Below, one piece after another: positions 9,331 to 17,393 of a DNA stretch of 64,000 bases. Under the pieces are notes generated by a model. That model made no database searches. It worked only from the letters and a program-made list of their open reading frames with translations, and was not told the DNA's origin. Location: positions 372,001-436,000 of the forward strand of contig NZ_PPEG02000003.1 of the NCBI RefSeq assembly GCF_002899945.2. Reading direction: 5' to 3'. Within the stretch, counting starts at the first letter, position 1. Each line of letters begins with the position of its first letter. A program made the translations under genes and the position numbers. The DNA comes from Chryseobacterium viscerum. GTDB lineage: Bacteria; Bacteroidota; Bacteroidia; Flavobacteriales; Weeksellaceae.

Positions 9331-10337
9331 GAGTTCCAGTTTATAGCATTTCGACGCATCAGATAGATGAAAATAGGGGCTCCGATAATCATGGTAAAAA
9401 CCCCGATCGGGATCTCAAAAGGCATTACAGTACGGGAAAAATCATCAATTAATAATAAAAATGCTCCGCCGATACTGATGTTGGCCCAGACTGTGATCGT
9501 ATTATTGGGTCCGAAAATCATTCTGCTGATATGGGGAACAATCAATCCAAACAAACTGATTACCCCTACAGCAGCCACTGATGAAGCGGTAATCATTGTG
9601 GCTACGGCCATCAGGATAAGTTTAAAAAGGGTAGGATTTACGCCTACTGCCATGGCTTCATGATCTCCCAGTGCCAGGAGGTTCAGTTTCCAGCGAAGCA
9701 TAATAATCACAGATAATCCGATAAGAATCGGAAATACTGCCGTATGTACTTTTTGCCATGAAGCGGTATGAAGGTTTCCCATAGTCCACTGCACAATAGC
9801 CTGCAGTTTATAAGGATCACTCAGATATTGCAGAACCGTCAGCAGAGCTGTAAATACTCCTGATACGATCATTCCCGCAAGAACCATACTTATAATGGAC
9901 GTTTTGGCGCCAGCATAAGAAACAAGGAACGTAATAACTACCGCTGTGACTCCAAAAATAAAAGCTGAAAGATTGACTGCCATCACCGGGAACAACATCG
10001 CCAATGCTGCTCCAAATGCAGAACCTGACGAAATTCCCAAAGTAAAAGGGTCTACAATCGGATTCCTGAAAACAGCCTGAAGCACTCCTCCGGAAGAGGC
10101 CAGTGAAGCGCCCACCAGAAAAGTAAGGACAATTCTTGGAAGGCGTACCTGCCATAAAATGGTGTGCAAACTTCCCTGTATAATAGGTTCGTTTTTAGAA
10201 ATCCCCAATTCCAGGGCGATATGATAGAACAGTTCTCCAAAACCTATATTCTCACTGGAACCTATCATTAAAGAAACGAATCCCAATATAAGAGGCAGAA
10301 AAATTAATAAGAAAACTATTTTACTATTTTTCACCAT
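9327..10337 (-). CDS. FecCD-family ABC transporter permease
   Basis: 336 residues, about ten hydrophobic segments, and the FecCD hallmarks RLPRIVLTFLVGASLASSGG and NPIVDPFTLGISSGSAFGA near the N-terminus plus GLIVPHISRMIFG near the C-terminus. Two copies would form the inner-membrane channel. The start shares one base with the stop of the binding protein (TAATG arrangement), and the end overlaps the ATPase by four bases. Family members carry Fe-siderophores, heme or cobalamin, and in some bacteria nickel; adjacent HypA/HypB favours nickel here. Confidence 0.94.
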   Translation of the reverse strand: MVKNSKIVFLLIFLPLILGFVSLMIGSSENIGFGELFYHIALELGISKNEPIIQGSLHTILWQVRLPRIVLTFLVGASLASSGGVLQAVFRNPIVDPFTLGISSGSAFGAALAMLFPVMAVNLSAFIFGVTAVVITFLVSYAGAKTSIISMVLAGMIVSGVFTALLTVLQYLSDPYKLQAIVQWTMGNLHTASWQKVHTAVFPILIGLSVIIMLRWKLNLLALGDHEAMAVGVNPTLFKLILMAVATMITASSVAAVGVISLFGLIVPHISRMIFGPNNTITVWANISIGGAFLLLIDDFSRTVMPFEIPIGVFTMIIGAPIFIYLMRRNAINWNS

Positions 10338-11350
10338 TAGAGTAATCCTTTTTTACCATAGATGACTTCAAAAGCTTTTCTCACATCCTGATCCAGCTGT
10401 TCCTGAGTGTATTCCGGCATGCACCAGTGACGGAGCTGCTTGGCAAACAGCATAAATTTTACCGTATGCGGATCATAAGGAAATGAAGGCGACATGACAA
10501 ATACCTGTTTGTTTTTTACAGCAGGAAGTGCAGCCAGCTCTTTAAGACTGTACACATCCGACAGTTTGGAATTCCAAAGGATAATCAAATCAGGATTCCA
10601 TTTATATAGTGTTTCTGCGCTGATATTCGGTGCTTCTACTGGAACCGGGCATACATTTTGAGCTCCGGCCAGCGTGATGGCCATATCGATGAGGCTTCCT
10701 TTCCCGGAAGTAGACATGATGCGTCCTTTTGACCAGGCATAATAAATCTTTTTAGGTGACGTTTCATGAGAGGCTCTCATTTTTTTCACTTCTTCGGAAA
10801 CATATCCTGTAATTTCCTCTGCGCGTTTTTGCTTTCCAAGAAGTTTTCCTACATTTTTCAGCTCTTCCAGAATTTTTTCATCATTTAAAGAAGAAAAAGT
10901 AAACACGGGAATACCAAGATTTTCAATTTGGCTGATATTGTCTTCGTCTGTGCTAAAAGTTAATACCAAATCAGGTTTTAGCCCTACAATGCTTTCTGCA
11001 TTGCTGGATTGTCCGCCAAAAGTGGGAGTTGCAATACTTTTATTTTTGATTCGCTTATCCAGTTTAGAAAGGAATTGATAGGTATCTTCCATTTCATAGA
11101 TCTGCTGCGGAATTCCTACAATTTTGTCACCTGCCTGAAGCATATAAACATCATCCACAAGAGCATTGTATAAGATGACAACGCGCACGGCTTCATGGGG
11201 AAGAGTGATGGTTTTACCTCTGCTGTCGGTTGCAGTGACCTGGGTATGAGATACATCTCCTTTGTGATCAGGGTCTTTTGGGGGATTGCAGCTTTGCAGG
11301 AGAATAAGCAATGCGGAAAGACTTGTTATCAAAAAACTTTTAATTTTCAT
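10337..11350 (-). CDS. FecB/BtuF-type substrate-binding lipoprotein of the metal importer
   Basis: The reading frame is open from 11476, but the ATG at 11350 is preferred because it gives a lipoprotein signal (MKIKSFLITSLSALLILLQSC, lipobox LLQSC, Cys21). The mature 316 residues form a class III periplasmic-binding fold: RVVILYNALVDDVYMLQAGD, then GLKPDLVL, and in the second lobe WNPDLIIL. Cargo would be passed from the TonB receptor to the FecCD permease. The chosen start overlaps the end of the UreE-like gene by 11 bases. The mature chain has several His, Met and Cys residues late in the protein (FPYDPHTVKFMLFAKQLRHW), but no metal site can be assigned by eye. Confidence 0.88.
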   Translation of the reverse strand: MKIKSFLITSLSALLILLQSCNPPKDPDHKGDVSHTQVTATDSRGKTITLPHEAVRVVILYNALVDDVYMLQAGDKIVGIPQQIYEMEDTYQFLSKLDKRIKNKSIATPTFGGQSSNAESIVGLKPDLVLTFSTDEDNISQIENLGIPVFTFSSLNDEKILEELKNVGKLLGKQKRAEEITGYVSEEVKKMRASHETSPKKIYYAWSKGRIMSTSGKGSLIDMAITLAGAQNVCPVPVEAPNISAETLYKWNPDLIILWNSKLSDVYSLKELAALPAVKNKQVFVMSPSFPYDPHTVKFMLFAKQLRHWCMPEYTQEQLDQDVRKAFEVIYGKKGLL

Positions 11351-11816
11351 GTGCTTTATTTTTTGCCAGATAACGTAATGATTGGGAGGATGATAACTGA
11401 TTGTCTGTAAGTTCAATACGCGTCCCATATCTTGCGGATAATTGCTCGTATAAGCGTCCATCGTAAGGAACCGCAAATTGTTGCTGACGGATTAAAAATA
11501 TTGGCAGATGCTGATTTCCGATAAAGTAGCAGAAGTCTGCTGCTTCAGCATCATTTTTTGCAGAGAAACATATTGTAAGGCATGTTTTGATTTCAACCCT
11601 AGCGATGAGCTGATCATTGCTGTATAAATGGTCTCCGTGATTCCATTCTTTTCTGTTCTCTAACCTCAGTTCCAAAATCTGCCCGGATTTTGTAGTCCGG
11701 GTCAGTTTTTGTTTTTTATTTTCAAACCATTCGATTTCCAGAATATCAGGATGCAGTTCATTCAGATTTTCACCTGCTTTCACTTGATCTATTACGATTG
11801 GCGATGTGGTATTCAT
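11340..11816 (-). CDS. UreE-like nickel metallochaperone homologue lacking the canonical His ligand
   Basis: 158 residues. The N-terminal half matches the UreE peptide-binding domain (IEWFENKKQKLTRTTKSG, then a GDHLY turn), and the second half has the UreE core CYFIGNQHLPI (residues 96-106, corresponding to YHLGNRHVPL). UreE dimers deliver Ni2+ to urease. In classical UreE this core is followed by an HDHVL motif whose second His binds nickel at the dimer interface; here the aligned stretch reads YDGRL (118-122), so that His is absent. The His-rich tail of many UreE proteins is also missing. It sits 4 bases after hypB and overlaps the binding-protein gene. No urease genes are present. Family assignment is by eye and fairly firm; activity is uncertain. 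Confidence 0.72.
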   Translation of the reverse strand: MNTTSPIVIDQVKAGENLNELHPDILEIEWFENKKQKLTRTTKSGQILELRLENRKEWNHGDHLYSNDQLIARVEIKTCLTICFSAKNDAEAADFCYFIGNQHLPIFLIRQQQFAVPYDGRLYEQLSARYGTRIELTDNQLSSSQSLRYLAKNKAHEN

Positions 11817-11820
11817 AAGT

Positions 11821-12537
11821 TTAAGCTTCCTGAGCAGCGCTTTCTTTTTTTAGTTTTACTTTCTCTTTCAGCCAATTGCACCATTCATCAATTCCGTCTC
11901 CGTTTAAGGTGCTGATGGTCATCACTTCCAGATTAGGGTTCACCTCATGGGCATCTTTTGTTACCGCTTCTACAGAGAAAGGAACGTAGGGAAGCAAATC
12001 AGCTTTGGAAACAAGCATCAGTTCACTGGTTAAAAACATGCGCGGATATTTTTTAGGCTTGTCATCTCCTTCTGTAGAGGCCAGAAGGGTTACACGGTAA
12101 TCCTCTCCAAGGTCAAAAGCAGATGGACAAAGAAGATTTCCTACATTTTCTATGAACAATAAATCCACTCCTTCCAGATCAATATGATCCAGAGCCTGCA
12201 GAATCATCTGCGCTTCAATATGACACATTCCACCTGTTACGATTTGCAGCGCATTGATTCCTGCTTCACGCATTCTGATAGCATCGCGCTCGGTTTCTGG
12301 ATCTCCGACAAGAATGGAGATGTTAAGATCCTGAGCCAGTCGTTTTCCTGTTTCCTGCATTAAGGTGGTTTTCCCGGAACCCGGTGAGGAGCATACATTG
12401 ATGACGCAAATGTCTTTTAATCGTTCTCTGATAGCTTTGGCTACAAAATCATTAGCCTTTAATAAATGAAGGGTTGTATTATCACATTGAACGGAACCTA
12501 TGCGGTTTCCTAAACTTTTTGGATTAGTTGTTGACAT
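11821..12537 (-). CDS. hypB: HypB nickel-insertion GTPase
   Basis: 238 residues. P-loop CSSPGSGKTTL (Lys56), switch region GDPETERDAIRMREAG, nickel/zinc site GGMCHIEA (Cys105, His106) and NVGNLLCPSAFDLGE (Cys137), then TEGDDKPKKYP, all characteristic of HypB/HupM rather than UreG. HypB hydrolyses GTP to release nickel into apo-enzymes, usually [NiFe]-hydrogenase and in some bacteria urease. The G-domain metal ligands are intact, while the optional N-terminal CxxCGC motif and His-rich stretch are missing. The start lies one base after the hypA stop. No hydrogenase or other client is encoded nearby. Confidence 0.93.
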   Translation of the reverse strand: MSTTNPKSLGNRIGSVQCDNTTLHLLKANDFVAKAIRERLKDICVINVCSSPGSGKTTLMQETGKRLAQDLNISILVGDPETERDAIRMREAGINALQIVTGGMCHIEAQMILQALDHIDLEGVDLLFIENVGNLLCPSAFDLGEDYRVTLLASTEGDDKPKKYPRMFLTSELMLVSKADLLPYVPFSVEAVTKDAHEVNPNLEVMTISTLNGDGIDEWCNWLKEKVKLKKESAAQEA

Positions 12538-12538
12538 A

Positions 12539-12892
12539 TTAATGAGTTTTTTGTTTGAAAATTACTTTTGAGATAAAGAGTTCGTTTCCCTGTACGATAT
12601 GGGCTGATGGAGTTCCGCAGTCGTTACAGACAAACCTGTGGTACCTGACGGGGAAGTCTTTTTTACACTGTTCACAATGGGCAATAATATCATTGACGAG
12701 CACTTCAAGTTCTATTTCCCGATAGTAGGGGTGGTCGGTAATGAATGCATCAAATGCATTCTGAATGAGGACAGGCTGAACATTGGAAAGCAATCCTGCT
12801 GTTACCTGAACCTGCTGGATATCTTCTACTTTGGCGTCATAATGTTCTTCCAAAGTGTCAAAAATATCCTTCACTATACTTAATTCATGCAT
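12539..12892 (-). CDS. hypA: HypA nickel metallochaperone
   Basis: 117 residues, the usual HypA length. The N-terminal MHELS places the nickel-binding His2 next to Glu3, and the zinc ribbon is complete with CEQC (73, 76) and CNDC (89, 92). HypA passes Ni2+ to client enzymes together with HypB. It immediately precedes hypB (1-base gap). In helicobacters HypA/HypB serve both hydrogenase and urease, so the client cannot be deduced from HypA alone. Confidence 0.94.
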   Translation of the reverse strand: MHELSIVKDIFDTLEEHYDAKVEDIQQVQVTAGLLSNVQPVLIQNAFDAFITDHPYYREIELEVLVNDIIAHCEQCKKDFPVRYHRFVCNDCGTPSAHIVQGNELFISKVIFKQKTH

Positions 12893-12998
12893 AGCTTATT
12901 GGTTTATAGGTGAAAACTGATTATCCGGAAAATGGCAGATAATCTCTTTAAGAAAAATGAATTGCAAATACCCGTAGAATGGGTTTTACAGATAATAA

Positions 12999-13361
12999 TT
13001 AAGAGATACTGATCTTTAGATTATGGAACACAAGATATTTGGGAAGATGGTAATGATGCACTGATTCTGAAGCAGAGCCTGCAGTAACATTAGCGTTTAA
13101 ATTAATCCCCCACAATACTTTATGGTAAGCAAAAAGAATAAAAGGAAGGTCGAAGAAAGCTTTGTCTGCATCAAAATCATTTTCAGCCATGGAGGTAATG
13201 AATAACATCCCATGCTGTACAGATTCGGACGATTTTAAGCCAACCTGATCCTTTGAATAGCTTTCGTGAGCGTTATTTTTCCTGTCACTGGAAAGCCCTG
13301 TCATTATGGTAAGAAACAGAATCAGCAGAAAAGTAACGGATATGTAGAAAGACTTCTTCAT
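12999..13361 (-). CDS. Small secreted or membrane-anchored protein of unknown function at the head of the nickel operon
   Basis: 120 residues starting MKKSFYISVTFLLILFLTIM, a signal peptide or single N-terminal anchor. The remainder is soluble, with a hydrophobic aromatic stretch (FFDLPFILFAYHKVLW) and a His-containing segment SVHHYHLPKYLVFH near the end. I do not recognise the family. It is upstream of hypA on the same strand (106-base gap), so it may be the first gene of the nickel operon. A -7-like box (TACATTTG at 13377-13370) lies only 8 bases from the ATG, which would make the transcript almost leaderless. Metal binding through the histidines is a guess. Confidence 0.6.
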   Translation of the reverse strand: MKKSFYISVTFLLILFLTIMTGLSSDRKNNAHESYSKDQVGLKSSESVQHGMLFITSMAENDFDADKAFFDLPFILFAYHKVLWGINLNANVTAGSASESVHHYHLPKYLVFHNLKISIS

Positions 13362-13772
13362 CGGTACTGCAAATGTAGACCTTTTGCCAGCCTATGTTCT
13401 TACCAAAAACCTTTTAAAAATGTTCAAAAACAGGATGAAATGCAACGCTTTATACTCATAGGAAATAGTGTTTTTTTTAATTTGTATGTTTTTACTTTAT
13501 TGATAATCAGTTGTAACTGTTTCGTATTTGAATGCGTAGGGAAATTTAGGGAGTTAATAATAATGTTTAAAATGGTGACTGCGAACCATAGTTTTTTTAC
13601 CGTAAAAGAATGACATTTTTAAGCATTGAAATAACATGGTTTTTATTTGAACTGTGAGGAAATAGAAGTAGGATTTAAGTATTAAACTTTTCTTTTTTAA
13701 CCTTTAATGTTTTATAAATACTATTTTTGTTCGGACCGATTTCAAAATAGATGTTCACTAGCACTTACTCTC

Positions 13773-14354
13773 ATGGATAAAACATCAATTAACACGTATT
13801 TTCATTCCCTATTCAGTATCAAAGGGGAAGTGGTTGAAAAGATTACCGAAACCTTTAATTATTTTGAATTAAAAGCGAATACGGTTTTGTTGAATAAAGA
13901 TGCGATCAGTACCAAAACCTATTTTCTGGAAAAAGGCTATGTCCGTTCGTATATACTCAATGAAGATAATGAAGAGATTACGACCCATATTTATAGGGCT
14001 CCGTGTTTTGTGAATGATTTTCTGTCCTTTTTCAGGCAGCAGCCCACCAAAGAAACCTATCAAACCGTCACAGATTGTGTTTTCTGGGAGACAGGATTGG
14101 AAAATGTACAGCATAATTTCCATAATATTCCTGAATTCAGAGAGTTTAGCAGACTTCTCTTTGTCCTCAATTATTATAATATTCATGACAGGCTGATAGA
14201 AATGGCCAGCCAGAAGGCTTCAACAAGATATTTCAACCTCATGAAGAAAGATCCTGATATTTTTCAGCATGTTCCATTGAAAGTAATTGCTTCCTATCTG
14301 GGAATTAAAGACAGCTCACTGAGCCGGATCAGAAGGGATATTCATAAAATATAA
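13773..14354 (+). CDS. Crp/Fnr-family transcriptional regulator
   Basis: 193 residues from the ATG at 13773 (the frame opens at 13707, but this Met begins the normal domain). An N-terminal cyclic-nucleotide-binding-like beta barrel (LNKDAISTKTYFLEKGYVRSY) is followed by a C-terminal helix-turn-helix region (VPLKVIASYLGIKDSSLSRIRR). This short Bacteroidota Crp subtype typically has LSRIRR in the recognition helix. TATTTTTG at 13722-13729 resembles a -7 box but has no well-placed TTG. It is divergent from the nickel operon with about 410 bases between, so it could regulate it; a link to the following ketopantoate reductase is equally possible. Confidence 0.85.
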   Translation: MDKTSINTYFHSLFSIKGEVVEKITETFNYFELKANTVLLNKDAISTKTYFLEKGYVRSYILNEDNEEITTHIYRAPCFVNDFLSFFRQQPTKETYQTVTDCVFWETGLENVQHNFHNIPEFREFSRLLFVLNYYNIHDRLIEMASQKASTRYFNLMKKDPDIFQHVPLKVIASYLGIKDSSLSRIRRDIHKI

Positions 14355-14417
14355 TTTCTTTTCATTTGTCAAGTGATAGTTCAGAAGCGATCACCCATCT
14401 TTGCTAAAAATAATTTC

Positions 14418-15353
14418 ATGAACAAAAAACATATTGTCGTTGTAGGATTGGGGGGCGTAGGTGGTTACTTTGGTTTTAAAATAAATCAGGCCAATGAAGC
14501 TTCCGAAAAATATACGGTATCTTTTGTTGCCCGCGGAGAAACCTATGAGAAAGTAAAAGAAAACGGATTGACTCTTTTATCTCCCGAGCATTCCAATCCG
14601 CAGACTCATCCTAATGCTATTGTGCAGAACATCGGTGACATCAAAAATCCTGATCTTGTTCTGATCTGTGTAAAAGAATATGACCTTGAAAACGTCTGCA
14701 AGCAGTTACTGCCAGTCATTAACAAAGACACCATATTGCTTCCCATGATGAACGGAGCCGATATTTATGACAGAATACGTGCTATAATTCCAGATCATAC
14801 CGTTCTTCCAACCTGTGTGTATGTGGCCTCTCATATTAAGGAAAGAGGAACAGTAGAGCACAAAGGAAATGCCGGTAAAATAATTGTGGGAAGGGATCCT
14901 GAGCATTTTTCTACTCCGGTGGAATGGGTTACAGACTTATTGAATGAAAGCAAAATAGAGTTTGATTTTAAAGATAATTCATTAACAGCTATCTGGACGA
15001 AATTCATATTCATTGCAAGTTTCGGATTGGTAACAGCAAAACATAATTCGTCTATGGGTGCCGTATGTACTGATGAATATCAGAAGAAAGAAGCGACCGG
15101 AATTATGAATGAAATACAACTGATTGCAGCCAAAAAAGGAATTGATCTGCAGGAAGATATCATCAGTGCAACTTTTGAAAAAGCTTCTACATTTCCTTTT
15201 GAAACGCCAACTTCCTTGCAGCTTGATATTAATTCGGGAAAGAAGGAGAACGAACTGGAGTTGTTTGCCGGAGCTGTGCTAAAATATGGTGCCGAAGTAG
15301 GTGTTGAAACTCCTTTTACTCAAAAAATCTACATTGAGATTAAAGAAAAATAA
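14418..15353 (+). CDS. Ketopantoate reductase family protein (PanE/ApbA)
   Basis: 311 residues from the ATG at 14418 (an upstream in-frame start at 14373 only adds a non-conserved tail). The Rossmann start HIVVVGLGGVGGYFG binds NADPH, and a KEYDLENVC segment, a MMNGADIYDRI segment and an IWTKFIFIASFG segment match the PanE fold, including the conserved Lys and Asn of the active site. The family reduces 2-dehydropantoate to pantoate in coenzyme A synthesis. Paralogues exist in many bacteria, so this may not be the biosynthetic copy. It follows the Crp/Fnr gene by 63 bases. Confidence 0.85.
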   Translation: MNKKHIVVVGLGGVGGYFGFKINQANEASEKYTVSFVARGETYEKVKENGLTLLSPEHSNPQTHPNAIVQNIGDIKNPDLVLICVKEYDLENVCKQLLPVINKDTILLPMMNGADIYDRIRAIIPDHTVLPTCVYVASHIKERGTVEHKGNAGKIIVGRDPEHFSTPVEWVTDLLNESKIEFDFKDNSLTAIWTKFIFIASFGLVTAKHNSSMGAVCTDEYQKKEATGIMNEIQLIAAKKGIDLQEDIISATFEKASTFPFETPTSLQLDINSGKKENELELFAGAVLKYGAEVGVETPFTQKIYIEIKEK

Positions 15354-15391
15354 GTTTGGACTAAAGCCAAAGAAGAGAAAATATAAAAAAG

Positions 15392-15409
15392 GGCGGGTTA
15401 AAACCCGCC
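15392..15409 (-). terminator. Terminator of the alpha/beta hydrolase gene
   Basis: GGCGGGTT at 15392-15399 and AACCCGCC at 15402-15409 form an 8-bp GC-rich stem. On the minus strand it is followed by a run of T residues, so it terminates the gene ending at 15487. It may also stop read-through from the convergent panE-like gene. Confidence 0.75.
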
Positions 15410-15486
15410 TCTATTGAAATTAAATATAAAGATAGAAGTTTTTTAAGAATTTGTGGACTCCATATAGTTTATTATCTGTTCTGTCA

Positions 15487-16371
15487 TTAAAATTCCCGAT
15501 CCCGGTCTTTGATCGTTCTGAATTTTGTTTTAAAAAATGTGTCCGCTTTTGCATTAAACTCATCAGCATACACGACTAAAGTGCTGTGTCCGGAATTGGG
15601 TAAGATCCATAAATTAGCTTTAGGAATATTTCTGAAAATTTCCAGGGTATGTTCCGGCTTTATGACATCATAATCTCCTCCGATAATGAGAACAGGAACT
15701 TTAATGCTGTGCAAAGACTTAAAATCTATATTGGGTTGTTCACTCAGTAGTCTTTTGTATTTGAGAACAGTATAATCAAGATCTGTTTTGTCTTTCTTTT
15801 GGACAAATTGTTCTTTAAATTGTAAATAATTGGCACTTACTCTTTTAAATATATCAGCCTGTACTGCACTAGAATCCGGCCTTAAATTAGCTCCTGTAAC
15901 AATAAGCTTTTTTACCTTTTCCGGATGTCTCATACTTAACAAAAGCCCATTAATACCACCATCACTCCAGCCGATAACAAAGGCAGAATCTATTTTCATT
16001 TTCTGAAGCAACTCAGCATAATCATCAGACATCATTTCATAAGTAAGAGCATCTCCTTTATCAATTGACTTTCCGTGAGCTCTGCTGTCAGCGACAATGA
16101 CTTTATATTTCTTTGAAAAATAGGGAATCTGTTTAGAGAAGTCTACAATAGAACCTCCGTTTCCGTGAATGAGAAGTAACGGCTGTCCCTGGCCATAGGT
16201 TTCACAATACATTTTGATTCCATTGACATCATAATATTTACCGGTTTTAGAATTATTACCATAATGGGAACTGTTTAAAAGCTGAATGTATTCTTTTTTG
16301 AGCTTCTGAACATCACTCTGAGCCAAGAAAAAAGCAGGTAACAAAGCGAGAAAAAATAATATCGGTTTCAT
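15487..16371 (-). CDS. Secreted alpha/beta hydrolase
   Basis: 294 residues with an N-terminal signal peptide (MKPILFFLALLPAFFLAQ). Oxyanion strand LLLIHGNGGS, nucleophile elbow GWSDGG (Ser), an acid in the VLIIGGDYDVI segment and the His in LPNSGHSTLV give a full catalytic triad. Likely an esterase or related hydrolase in the periplasm. It is a single gene with a terminator downstream. The substrate is unknown. Confidence 0.87.
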   Translation of the reverse strand: MKPILFFLALLPAFFLAQSDVQKLKKEYIQLLNSSHYGNNSKTGKYYDVNGIKMYCETYGQGQPLLLIHGNGGSIVDFSKQIPYFSKKYKVIVADSRAHGKSIDKGDALTYEMMSDDYAELLQKMKIDSAFVIGWSDGGINGLLLSMRHPEKVKKLIVTGANLRPDSSAVQADIFKRVSANYLQFKEQFVQKKDKTDLDYTVLKYKRLLSEQPNIDFKSLHSIKVPVLIIGGDYDVIKPEHTLEIFRNIPKANLWILPNSGHSTLVVYADEFNAKADTFFKTKFRTIKDRDREF

Positions 16372-16480
16372 AATTTATAGCATTATATTTAAATTTTTGA
16401 TGACATTTTGCTTTCCCGATGAGTAGAAAATTGGGAGTTCTTGTTACAATAATGAATCAGAGTACGCTGTTTTATAAACT

Positions 16481-16831
16481 TTAAGCACTATGCATAAATT
16501 TTTGCCGGTCCAATAACACTTCGTCTGTTTCCCGATGGTCAGGATCATCCACACAACAATCTACAGGGCATACCGCTTTACATTGTGGTTCATCATGGAA
16601 ACCTTTACATTCCGTACATTTCCCGGATACGATATAATAAACTTCATCCGATACAGCAGGATGATAATCATCGGCATCACCTTCAGTACCATCAGGAAAT
16701 GTGATAGGTCCTGAAAGTTTTGTTTTGTCTTTCCAGCGCCAGTCGATAGCGCCTTCGTAAATGGCTGAGTTGGGGCATTCAGGTTCGCAGGCTCCACAGT
16801 TGATACAGGCATCTGTAATTTTTATAGCCAT
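16481..16831 (-). CDS. Ferredoxin with two [4Fe-4S] motifs
   Basis: 116 residues. CINCGACEPECP (Cys9, 12, 15, 19) and a second set CTECKGFHDEPQCKAVCP supply the ligands of two cubane clusters. The spacing in the second motif is extended by an insertion, as in YfhL/Allochromatium-type ferredoxins. It is the last gene of the superoxide-dismutase array, about 145 bases after the [2Fe-2S] ferredoxin, and probably acts as an electron carrier in the cytoplasm. Confidence 0.9.
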   Translation of the reverse strand: MAIKITDACINCGACEPECPNSAIYEGAIDWRWKDKTKLSGPITFPDGTEGDADDYHPAVSDEVYYIVSGKCTECKGFHDEPQCKAVCPVDCCVDDPDHRETDEVLLDRQKFMHSA

Positions 16832-16975
16832 ATTGTTTGAATTTAAAAGGTTTAAAAAAGGGATTTCTTCAACGTTTCACGATTCGGAAATCCCCGCTAA
16901 ACTTAATTACAGCAGTTCAATACTGTTCTTTGAAAATAAGCAGCATAAAGCGTGCTAATTTTTATATTTAAAGGA

Positions 16976-17299
16976 TTAATCTGCAGCGATTTCTACCGAC
17001 AGTCCATCCATCTGAGCTGTAAGGTGAATCTGGCAGGCTAATCTGCTTGTTGTTTTGGTCGTAAATAATTCTGATAATAAAGCTTCTTCCATATCATTTT
17101 TTTCAGGCAAAGGAATCGTTTCACTCAGAACAAAGCAATGACAGGTTGCACACATAGCCATACCTCCACACATGGCTTCCATGGGTAATTCATAGGCTTT
17201 GCAGATATCTTTAAGGCTGAGTCCCATTTCTAAAGGGCACAGTAAAGTATGTGTATTACCGTTTTGGTCAATAACGGTAATGGTAATTTCATTTTCCAT
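16976..17299 (-). CDS. [2Fe-2S] ferredoxin, adrenodoxin-like spacing
   Basis: 107 residues from the ATG at 17299; the longer frame to 17356 has no normal start and runs through the remnant described separately. Ligands are Cys44, Cys50, Cys53 and Cys89 (C-x5-C-x2-C plus a distal Cys in LACQI), the vertebrate/ISC-type pattern. It should carry single electrons. It is in the same array as a [4Fe-4S] ferredoxin, an FMN reductase and SOD. Confidence 0.88.
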   Translation of the reverse strand: MENEITITVIDQNGNTHTLLCPLEMGLSLKDICKAYELPMEAMCGGMAMCATCHCFVLSETIPLPEKNDMEEALLSELFTTKTTSRLACQIHLTAQMDGLSVEIAAD

Positions 17300-17318
17300 A
17301 ATCCTTAGTCGATAGTGG

Positions 17319-17381
17319 TCATTTACAGAATAAGATCCCTGAAAGGCTGGCACCAATGATCAGGATATCTGTTTCTATCAT
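17319..17381 (-). pseudogene. Possible N-terminal remnant of an FAD/NAD(P)-binding oxidoreductase
   Basis: An ATG at 17381, 12 bases after the FMN-reductase stop, opens a frame reading MIETDILIIGASLSGILFCK and then a stop. The DILIIGA.xxG pattern is the first beta-strand and glycine loop of thioredoxin-reductase or ferredoxin-NADP-reductase type flavoproteins. Only 20 codons remain and no downstream frame continues the family. A full reductase here would fit between two redox genes, so I read this as a deletion scar. A chance short frame is the alternative. Confidence 0.4.
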
Positions 17382-17393
17382 GTTATAAATGGT

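Noticed and set aside
5580..13361. Cobalamin (BtuBFCD) uptake operon
   Set aside because: The importer fold would allow it, but HypA, HypB and a UreE-like gene in the same array point to nickel, and I saw no cobalamin riboswitch-like element upstream.
13266..13613. 115-codon plus-strand frame upstream of the Crp/Fnr gene
   Set aside because: Overlaps the start of the secreted protein in antisense and has poor composition; more likely intergenic DNA.
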